Below, one piece after another: positions 51,518 to 57,909 of a DNA stretch of 57,909 nt. The notes under the pieces are model-generated. The model had not been told where the DNA came from. It saw only the letters and a list, made by a program, of their open reading frames with translations, and did no database searches. Made by a program: the position numbers and the translations under genes. Within the stretch, counting starts at the first letter, position 1. Every line of letters begins with the position of its first letter. Source of the DNA: Candidatus Homeothermus arabinoxylanisolvens (lineage in GTDB: Bacteria > Bacteroidota > Bacteroidia > Bacteroidales > Muribaculaceae); the NCBI GenBank assembly GCA_001689405.1, contig LUJO01000039.1, positions 1 through 57,909 of the forward strand, written 5' to 3'.

Positions 51518-53131
51518 TCAATGTGAGAATACAAAGTTGTTGAGTGTGCATGTCGACTTGCCTTTTGTCGGAGAGTCAAATACAAAGAACAGAGCATGCT
51601 TGCCTTTGCTGTCTTTGCCGATTTTTACCGGAGTGCTTAATTCTACCGGTTCTTGGGCAAGTGATCCGGAAATGTCAAGTCGGCCTATTTCCTTGCCCTT
51701 TACAGGATCGTCAATCATGATTCTGACTGTAGAGTCGATGCCTCCCGGCACGAGGTTTACACTCAGTTTGGCATTGCTGTCGCCCGCCAGATTGTCGAAA
51801 TTGAAGTATTTGTATCCTACCGTTGAACCGGCCGTGTTATTTACAACAGGAGCATGGTTGACACGCAGGTCATAAGGCTTGTCGTAGCCCTCTATTTTAG
51901 GACGCAATGCGTCGACATACGAGCCTGTGAACAGGAAGTTGGGGAACGACGCACGCGCGGGCTCGGGACCGGTGTAGTAGCACGCTATACCTGCCGAGTG
52001 GCGCTCAAGCGGGTTCAGGCCGTTGAGCTCAAAACCTTCCGACGTATATTCACCTTCCGATATCTCCACCTTGCCGCCCGGTCCTTCCGTGACTTTGACC
52101 TCTATGGGTGCCACCATGGCCTGACGTGAGAATTCATTTGTGCCGGTCTGACGATGATAGAATACATACCATTGTCCGTTTATTTCGACTATGCTGCCGT
52201 GTGTGTTGCCTCCCGGCGTAGCTGTGGCTATGGTCTTTCCGTCAGGGGTCGTGAGCCGTCCTCGTCCGTCTATTATTGTGCCGCCATAAGTGAATGGTCC
52301 GAGCGGGTTGTCGGAGTATGCGTAGGCGAGTGTGTAGTTGGATTGCGGCAGCCCGAATTCGCCGTCGTTGGTCCAGCGGCTGTAGACGAGCACATATTTG
52401 TCTTTTATCTTACGCATCGACGATGCTTCGAAGAAGCGGAAGAGCTCATCCTGCTTGTTGCTCGGTATCATGTCTTTGACCGCTTGGGTGCCGGCTTTTA
52501 CCGTGGCCATATTGTCGGGGTCCATCTCGGCGCCCCATGACTGCTCGAAGCCCCAGTAACCGTACACTTTGCCGTCATCGTCGACAAACACGGCCGGGTC
52601 AAATCTCAGGTCGCCCGTTGCGAGCTTCGGATCATCGCCGCTCCAGTTGCATACCTCAAACGGTCCGTCAGGGCGCGATGACTTGGCTATCATGCCTTGT
52701 CGTCCGCCGGCCTGATTGTTGGGATATAGATAATATGTCTTGTTGCCGTCCGCGTCGGTTTTCATCGTTACGTCGGGTGCATAGAGCACGTCGCCCTGTC
52801 CGTTGGCATACAACGGCTTGCCGTTCGCATCTCTGCGCGATTCAAATATTATGCCGTCGCAGCGCCAGTTGTTCAGATCCTCGACCGGAGCCGACCATAC
52901 TACTTGGTCGCGCCCGCAATACTCGGTAACGAGATTATCATGCGATCCGTATAGATACACTCTGAACTTACCGGGATTGTCAGGATCTTCAAATACATAA
53001 GGCTCTCCGTCGGGTATGTACTCCCACATGGGCAGAATAGGGTTGGCCGCCTGTGTTTCCATGATAGCGCCCGAGGCACTGACCAGTATTACTGCGAGTG
53101 CCGCCGTTTTTAATTTACAGTTTGGATTCAT
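51518..53131 (-). CDS. glycoside hydrolase family 43 protein, secreted, with C-terminal CBM6-like domain
   Basis: 537 residues. A signal peptide is visible (KTAALAVILVSASGAIMETQA). The five-bladed propeller starts with GEPYVFEDPDN, and YAPDVT and DPAVFVDDDGKVYGYWG follow. The general acid glutamate is in FRFFEASSMRKIKDKYVLVYS. The last 150 residues resemble a CBM6-type beta-sandwich (CTLNNFVFS end). GH43 enzymes are alpha-L-arabinofuranosidases or beta-xylosidases; which one applies cannot be told. Periplasmic or surface-bound. Confidence 0.9.
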   Translation of the reverse strand: MNPNCKLKTAALAVILVSASGAIMETQAANPILPMWEYIPDGEPYVFEDPDNPGKFRVYLYGSHDNLVTEYCGRDQVVWSAPVEDLNNWRCDGIIFESRRDANGKPLYANGQGDVLYAPDVTMKTDADGNKTYYLYPNNQAGGRQGMIAKSSRPDGPFEVCNWSGDDPKLATGDLRFDPAVFVDDDGKVYGYWGFEQSWGAEMDPDNMATVKAGTQAVKDMIPSNKQDELFRFFEASSMRKIKDKYVLVYSRWTNDGEFGLPQSNYTLAYAYSDNPLGPFTYGGTIIDGRGRLTTPDGKTIATATPGGNTHGSIVEINGQWYVFYHRQTGTNEFSRQAMVAPIEVKVTEGPGGKVEISEGEYTSEGFELNGLNPLERHSAGIACYYTGPEPARASFPNFLFTGSYVDALRPKIEGYDKPYDLRVNHAPVVNNTAGSTVGYKYFNFDNLAGDSNAKLSVNLVPGGIDSTVRIMIDDPVKGKEIGRLDISGSLAQEPVELSTPVKIGKDSKGKHALFFVFDSPTKGKSTCTLNNFVFSH

Positions 53132-53214
53132 TATATTATAATATGTGATGATTAAAATGTATAGTTACAAATTTACTAAATTAACATATACAATCCAAGC
53201 CTTAGGCAAGCCGG

Positions 53215-53246
53215 TTGCTTTGTGCCGGATAAAATCGCTATCTTTG
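53215..53246 (+). promoter_or_regulatory. promoter of the SpoU methyltransferase gene
   Basis: TTG (53215-53217), 21 bases, TATCTTTG (53239-53246) fit the Bacteroidota consensus, 31 bases before the ATG. Confidence 0.55.
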
Positions 53247-53277
53247 CAGCCTCAACAGTAATATATATACATCAATT

Positions 53278-54087
53278 ATGCCGGTCATAGAGATATCATC
53301 ATTGTCGCACGACGGTGTGGAGGTTTTCTCGACACTTACCGAGGCGCAGCTGCGCAACCGACTCCATAGCGAGCAGGGGCTGTTTGTCGCTGAAAGTCCT
53401 AAAGTAATAGATGTGGCGCTCAATGCCGGCTATGTGCCGGTGTCATTGCTCTGCGAACGTCGCCACATAGCCGGCGATGCCGCCTCCATCATTGACCGGT
53501 GTGGTGACATACCTGTCTATACCGGCGACCGTCAACTGCTCGCCTCGTTGACCGGTTATAAACTTACCCGTGGAGTATTGTGTGCCATGCGCAGACCCCG
53601 GCTCCCTTCCGTAGAGGAAGTGTGTCGCGATGCACGGCGCATCGTCGTCATAGACGGAGTGGTCGATACGACCAATATCGGAGCCATATTCCGCTCGGCT
53701 GCCGCTCTCGGCATTGACGGAGTGTTGCTGACCCCGTCATCGTGCGACCCTCTTAACCGCAGGGCCGTCAGGGTATCGATGGGTTCGGTGTTTCTTGTGC
53801 CATGGACGTGGCTTGACCGGTCCGTTGCCGACCTCGGCAGCCTTGGACTGCGTACTGCCGCAATGGCTCTGTCCGATGACTCCGTACCGCTCGATGACCC
53901 CGCGCTGATGGCCGAGCCTCGGCTTGCCATAGTCATGGGTACCGAGGGCGACGGCCTTGCGGCCCGTACCATTGCCTCGACCGATTATGTAGTGCGTATA
54001 CCTATGGCCCATAATGTTGACTCGCTCAATGTGGCCGCTGCAGCCGCCGTAGCGTTCTGGCAGCTCCGGTACCGCAATCTCCGGTAA
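53278..54087 (+). CDS. TrmH/SpoU family RNA 2'-O-methyltransferase
   Basis: 269 residues. An N-terminal substrate-binding domain (SLTEAQLRNRLHSEQGLFVAESPKVIDVALNAG) precedes the SPOUT domain with its three motifs: VVDTTNIGAIFRSAAALGIDGVLL, LAIVMGTEGDGL and IPMAHNVDSLNVAAAAAVAFW. It methylates rRNA or tRNA ribose with SAM; the target is unknown. Confidence 0.93.
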   Translation: MPVIEISSLSHDGVEVFSTLTEAQLRNRLHSEQGLFVAESPKVIDVALNAGYVPVSLLCERRHIAGDAASIIDRCGDIPVYTGDRQLLASLTGYKLTRGVLCAMRRPRLPSVEEVCRDARRIVVIDGVVDTTNIGAIFRSAAALGIDGVLLTPSSCDPLNRRAVRVSMGSVFLVPWTWLDRSVADLGSLGLRTAAMALSDDSVPLDDPALMAEPRLAIVMGTEGDGLAARTIASTDYVVRIPMAHNVDSLNVAAAAAVAFWQLRYRNLR

Positions 54088-54135
54088 CCGCCGCATCTTT
54101 GTCACGATTTCATATGGCGTTACAAAATTTATGTT

Positions 54136-54143
54136 TAAATTTG
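54136..54143 (+). promoter_or_regulatory. Bacteroidota -7 box before the ECF sigma gene
   Basis: TAAATTTG, 22 bases before the ATG, matches TAnnTTTG; -33 is unclear. Confidence 0.4.
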
Positions 54144-54165
54144 CGGCGACAATAACATTCGGCAA

Positions 54166-54765
54166 ATGGAACCAACCCTCATAAAACATTTAAGACAAGG
54201 TGATATACGTGCCTTTGACACGATATATCAGCTGTATGCATCCAAGTTGCTCGGATTTTGCATGCGTTATGTGAAATCGCGCGAGGATGCCGAGGAGATA
54301 GTTCAGGATACATTTGTCGCGTTATGGAACAGCCGTGAGTCCATAAAGAGCGACTCGCTGAAGGCACTGATATTCACTATTGCCCGCAACCGTCTGGTGA
54401 ATGCCTATAAATCGAGGATTAATTCGCCCGTATATGAGGACTATGTGTCTGACGAGGCCTATTCGGTGGGAGTCGACGGCACTCCTGCCATAGAGTACGA
54501 TGAGTTTGAAAAGTCGGTTTACGGCATAATGGACTCTCTGCCGCCTACACAGAGCCGGGTGCTTAGGCTATCGCGTATCGACGGACTCTCCCACAAAGAG
54601 ATATCCGAGAAAACGGGGCTAAGCCTGCAGACTGTTAAAAATGCGGTGACGGAGGGCATGAGAAAGCTTAAAGACGAATTGAGCAAGCGACATAATGACA
54701 TTTTTATTGCAATTCCATTACTGTTGTCGGTACTTTTTCGTATATATATTGTCAATATAATATAG
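54166..54765 (+). CDS. RNA polymerase ECF sigma-70 factor (Bacteroidetes FecI-type)
   Basis: 199 residues. Region 2 is LRQGDIRAFDTIYQLYASKLLGFCMRYVKSREDAEEIVQDTFVALW, and region 4 is LPPTQSRVLRLSRIDGLSHKEISEKTGLSLQTVKNAVTEGMRKL. A hydrophobic tail of about 15 residues (FIAIPLLLSVLFRIYIVNII) follows, seen in many Bacteroidota ECF factors. It would direct transcription of the SusC-type gene downstream, under control of the FecR protein encoded next, 21 bases away. Confidence 0.94.
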   Translation: MEPTLIKHLRQGDIRAFDTIYQLYASKLLGFCMRYVKSREDAEEIVQDTFVALWNSRESIKSDSLKALIFTIARNRLVNAYKSRINSPVYEDYVSDEAYSVGVDGTPAIEYDEFEKSVYGIMDSLPPTQSRVLRLSRIDGLSHKEISEKTGLSLQTVKNAVTEGMRKLKDELSKRHNDIFIAIPLLLSVLFRIYIVNII

Positions 54766-54786
54766 CCAACCTTTTCACAGTGTACA

Positions 54787-55734
54787 ATGGATGATTTAAA
54801 CCGAAAATATATAGACGACAAACTTACTCCCGAAGAATTAAAAGAACTTCGTGAGCGGGTCAACGCGTTGTCTGACGAAGAGATAGGCGATGCAATCTCA
54901 AAAGACTGGGACAAATTCATGGATTCTCAATCGCGTGACATGAATGAGTCATTGATGAGAATGAAAGTCGACATAGACCGCAGAATAAATGAATGTCACC
55001 GGTCAAGCCGCCCGGCATGGATGAGAGTCGTTTCTATCGCCGCCACAATATTATTGCCCTTATTTGTTTTTGCTACCGTATATCTGTATTTAAACGGCAA
55101 TTATTCGGGGGTGGCTCCGCGACAGAGCCATGTGGTCACCGCCGAAGGCGAAAGAGCGAAAGTCATGTTGCCTGACGGCAGCGAAGTCTGTCTGAACTCA
55201 AACAGCGATATAGGGTACTATGCCGACTATGTCGACGGCAAGCGACTGGTCGAGTTTGCCGGCGAGGCCTACTTCAATGTGAGCAAAGATGCCGATCATC
55301 CGTTTCACATAACGGTTCATGATCTTCAGATAATGGTCAAGGGCACATCATTCAATCTGCTGGCTCGTCCTGATGACGGGTTTACCGAGGTGGCTCTCGA
55401 GAGCGGCAGTGTAGAGCTGAAGTCCGGGAAAAAATCCGATACCGTGTCGCTTACGCCGGGACATGTGGCTCTTGTCGACCGGTCGACCGGCGACATAAGC
55501 GTTACGAAGGACGATGACATAGCCGCCCGTTCGGCATGGTTGCGCCATGAATTGATTTTTGTCAATGCCACTCCCGATGAACTCGTCTCGCGCCTTGAGG
55601 ATGCTTACGGAATCAGGGTGTCATCTGACGTGAAGAATGCGTTGACCGATACCTTTACCGGCACACTTCCTTCCGATGATCTTGACGAGGCTTACGCTAT
55701 ACTCTCGCGTATATTCGGCTTTGATAGAATGTAG
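54787..55734 (+). CDS. FecR family anti-sigma / transmembrane regulator
   Basis: 315 residues. A cytoplasmic N-terminus (about 1-75) precedes one membrane segment (about 78-100, VVSIAATILLPLFVFATVYLYL). The periplasmic FecR domain has VTAEGERAKVMLPDGSEVCLNSNSDIGYYADY and FAGEAYFNVSKDADHPFHITV. The C-terminal DUF4974 domain includes HELIFVNATPDELVSRLEDAYGIRV. It holds the ECF sigma factor inactive until the STN domain of the outer-membrane receptor signals. Confidence 0.94.
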   Translation: MDDLNRKYIDDKLTPEELKELRERVNALSDEEIGDAISKDWDKFMDSQSRDMNESLMRMKVDIDRRINECHRSSRPAWMRVVSIAATILLPLFVFATVYLYLNGNYSGVAPRQSHVVTAEGERAKVMLPDGSEVCLNSNSDIGYYADYVDGKRLVEFAGEAYFNVSKDADHPFHITVHDLQIMVKGTSFNLLARPDDGFTEVALESGSVELKSGKKSDTVSLTPGHVALVDRSTGDISVTKDDDIAARSAWLRHELIFVNATPDELVSRLEDAYGIRVSSDVKNALTDTFTGTLPSDDLDEAYAILSRIFGFDRM

Positions 55735-55798
55735 TATGACCGGATGTAAACGGCATATTTGGTGAATTCTTAAATTAATAGGTTAATATGTTTTAAAA

Positions 55799-55888
55799 CA
55801 TGGATTGAGGATGGTACCCCCGTCTGATTATTATTGTCTACCGTGGTAGATTATAGTAATTATTAAACCATCCAAAACTTAATCCATG
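55799..55888 (+). promoter_or_regulatory. susC leader with long-range stem covering the start codon
   Basis: CATGGATT (55799-55806) pairs with AATCCATG (55881-55888, containing the susC ATG) and GGATGGT (55809-55815) with ACCATCC (55867-55873). Inside lies a smaller stem TCTACC/GGTAGA (55837-55850). A 14-base palindrome, ATGTTTTAAAACAT (55788-55801), overlaps the left end. Confidence 0.45.
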
Positions 55889-57904
55889 ATTCAAAAGAGT
55901 AGACTGCGTAAATGCCTCCTTACCCTTTTGGTCGTAATAACCGGATGCATCAATGCCATGGCAAACGACATCCAGCATGTTACGCTCAAATTCAAGGACG
56001 CGACGCTAACACAAGTGCTGAGTGCCATAGAGCACCAAACAAACTATCGTTTTTCTTACAAAGACTCGTCGGTTGCCGATAAAGTCGGCATAACGCTGTC
56101 ATGTGAGAATACTCCTGTAACAACGGCTCTCGAGATGGCTCTTAAAGGGAGCGGCCTTGCCTATGACATCGTCTCCGACAAGTCCATAGCCATAGTCGAG
56201 GCTTCACGCAAGGCTTCGCAGGCTGCCGTTCCGGCAAATGTAAAGACAAAAAAGATTTCGGGAACGATAATCGATCCCGAAGGTGAGCCGGTAATAGGTG
56301 CTTCGGTCATTGTCGACGGTACCTCTAACGGTGTGTCGACCGACTTTGACGGTAACTTTACTATAGATAAAGTACCGGAAGGATCTACAGTCAATGTGTC
56401 GTATATCGGTTATCAGCCTATCGCCTTTACTATCGGTGACAAAGATGTATATGACTTCACGCTTGCTGAAAACTCCGAAGTGCTCGATGAGGTCGTGGTC
56501 ATCGGCTACGGTACCGTCAAGAAGCGCGATGTATCGACAGCTATATCACAGATAAAGTCGGAAGACATAGCCAACCTGCCTAACTCCGATTTCAGGCAGT
56601 CGATGGCCGGTAAAATGCCCGGTGTGCAGGTCATGCAGACTTCGGGCGATCCTGAAGGCAACAATATTATGGTACGTGTGCGCGGTGTAAGTTCTGCCAC
56701 TGCCGGCAATGACCCGCTCTACATTGTTGACGGTGTGCCTATGGACAACGGCCTCGGCAACATCAACCCTAACGATATCGATTCGCTTGAAGTGCTCAAG
56801 GATGCTTCAGCCGCAGCCATCTATGGCTCGCGCGGATCAAACGGTGTCATCATAATAACCACCAAAAAGGGTGTGTCGGAGCACGTGAAGGTTACTTATG
56901 ACGGATATGCCGCATGGGACAAGGTGTCAAAGAAGATCGACATGATGAATGCCTATCAGTATGCACAGCTGTCAAAAGAGGCTCACGACAACGCTTACTG
57001 GGATCTTCATCCCGGAGGTACCGATCCTAACGGCAGCCGCCCCGAGTCGTTCAGCAACTATCCTATAGAGCTGTTGCCTTATCTTACCGGCGAGCCCAAT
57101 CTTACCGATACCGACTGGCAGGACGAGATATTCCGCACCGGTTTCTCCACAAGCCATAATGTCACTGTATCGGGCAAGACCGAGACCGTAAACTACTTCT
57201 TTTCGGGCAATTACCTGAGCAAAGAGGGTATAATCATCAATTCTGATTTCGAGAAGTACTCGCTCCGCATGAATCTTGACGGCAAATACCAGCGTTTCCG
57301 TTATGGTGTCAATATGTCGCCTTCATATTCAAAGTCCAAGCGAGTTAACGCGTCAGGCTCTTACGGAAGCGGCGGTGTTGTACAGTCGGCCCTCGCCTCA
57401 TGTCCTATATGGCCTGTGTATAATGCCGACGGCTCGTTCAACTACAAGGGCAACGGATACTGGCGTATAGGCAATGACTACCAGCACAATGAAGTGCTTA
57501 ATCCGGTGGCTCTCGCCACGTTGCAGAAAGACAACGTCACCCGTTTCGCTTTCACCGGACGTGCTTTTGTCGGCTTTGACTTCGGCCGCGGATTCTCATT
57601 CCAGACATCGTTTGGCGGAAACTATTACGGAGCCAATAACGAGAAGTATCGCTCCGGTGCGCTTCCTCTGCTCGGCAAGGACTATTATGACAAACCGTCC
57701 AATCCTGTAGGTGAGGCATCCAACGGAAGCTACTATAACTGGCTGTTTGAGAACCAGCTTAACTATAATGCCGATTTCGGCGACCATACAATCAATGCCG
57801 TGGTCGTACAGTCGGCCCAGAAAGAGACATACAAGGGCGTTTATGTAAAAGCCACCGACTATCCCAACGATTATATACAGATATTACTGTCCGCTAAACC
57901 ATAA
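55886..57904 (+). CDS. SusC/RagA family TonB-linked outer-membrane receptor with STN domain, cut short at the window edge
   Basis: 672 residues before a TAA five bases from the end of the window; family members are about 1000-1150 long, so the second half of the barrel is missing. Order: signal peptide (1-26), STN domain (about 30-105, VTLKFKDATLTQVLSAIEHQ), carboxypeptidase-regulatory-like beta-sandwich (about 122-200), TonB box and DEVVVIGYGTVKK (near 203), plug with NIMVRVRGVSSATAGNDPLYIVDGVP and DASAAAIYGSRGSNGVIIITTKKG, then barrel strands. The STN domain ties it to the upstream ECF/FecR pair. The last nine codons look unlike the family and may be out of frame. Confidence 0.9.
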   Translation: MIQKSRLRKCLLTLLVVITGCINAMANDIQHVTLKFKDATLTQVLSAIEHQTNYRFSYKDSSVADKVGITLSCENTPVTTALEMALKGSGLAYDIVSDKSIAIVEASRKASQAAVPANVKTKKISGTIIDPEGEPVIGASVIVDGTSNGVSTDFDGNFTIDKVPEGSTVNVSYIGYQPIAFTIGDKDVYDFTLAENSEVLDEVVVIGYGTVKKRDVSTAISQIKSEDIANLPNSDFRQSMAGKMPGVQVMQTSGDPEGNNIMVRVRGVSSATAGNDPLYIVDGVPMDNGLGNINPNDIDSLEVLKDASAAAIYGSRGSNGVIIITTKKGVSEHVKVTYDGYAAWDKVSKKIDMMNAYQYAQLSKEAHDNAYWDLHPGGTDPNGSRPESFSNYPIELLPYLTGEPNLTDTDWQDEIFRTGFSTSHNVTVSGKTETVNYFFSGNYLSKEGIIINSDFEKYSLRMNLDGKYQRFRYGVNMSPSYSKSKRVNASGSYGSGGVVQSALASCPIWPVYNADGSFNYKGNGYWRIGNDYQHNEVLNPVALATLQKDNVTRFAFTGRAFVGFDFGRGFSFQTSFGGNYYGANNEKYRSGALPLLGKDYYDKPSNPVGEASNGSYYNWLFENQLNYNADFGDHTINAVVVQSAQKETYKGVYVKATDYPNDYIQILLSAKP

Positions 57905-57909
57905 AAAGG

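Noticed and set aside
1..57909. tRNA, rRNA, CRISPR arrays and insertion sequences
   Set aside because: I looked through the gaps between genes and saw no cloverleaf, no conserved rRNA text, no spaced direct repeats and no transposase.

Overview
The window reads as a Bacteroidales chromosome segment, most likely Muribaculaceae-like. The evidence is an ECF sigma / FecR / STN-SusC unit, Bacteroidota-type promoter boxes (TTG, about 19-21 nt, TAnnTTTG) before several genes, and the operon order purH-mreBCD-mrdA-rodA. The family level is an inference from gene content. The first gene is cut by the left edge. The last gene stops five bases before the right edge, so the window may be a whole draft contig.

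1-10.2 kb (+): an AT-rich surface-polysaccharide cluster. It holds the end of UDP-galactopyranose mutase, a probable galactofuranosyltransferase, a Wzy-like polymerase, two hexapeptide acyltransferases, three GT-B glycosyltransferases, a UDP-glucuronate 4-epimerase and a UDP-glucose 6-dehydrogenase. 10.3-17.7 kb (-): the cell-shape operon rodA-mrdA-mreD-mreC-mreB behind purH. 17.8-20.8 kb (-): an FAD oxidoreductase and a MATE exporter.

20.9-26.6 kb (-): an accessory islet. It holds an IntDOT-like tyrosine recombinase, a winged-helix protein, a nonsense-interrupted small ORF, a hairpin-rich 200 bp stretch, and a four-gene AT-rich operon. The operon encodes a close EcoRI-type endonuclease, its cognate EcoRI-type methylase, a soluble protein of unknown function and a small membrane protein of unknown function. 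The endonuclease keeps the catalytic and recognition residues of EcoRI at identical numbering. The last two genes are the best candidates for something undescribed.

26.9-45.0 kb: housekeeping genes. These are a HAD phosphatase, nadC, a lipoprotein with a SecD-head-like domain, rlmH, hemW, an AddB-like nuclease, holB, metF, tsaB, yicC, gmk, nadD, a DUF5063 protein, yccF, a dTDP-3-amino-sugar mini-operon (rfbA, fdtB-like, fdtA-like), tpx, a thioredoxin-fold protein without CXXC, and ychF.

45.2-49.9 kb (+): a type III restriction-modification locus behind a strong Bacteroidota promoter and a 370 nt leader. Its res gene is split by an apparent one-base deletion. 50-57.9 kb: an SLC45-like MFS sugar transporter facing a GH43 glycosidase across a perfect palindromic terminator, a SpoU methyltransferase, and an ECF sigma / FecR / SusC regulatory unit. 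The SusC 5' leader can fold so that the start codon is paired.

No rRNA, tRNA, CRISPR array or insertion sequence was recognised.
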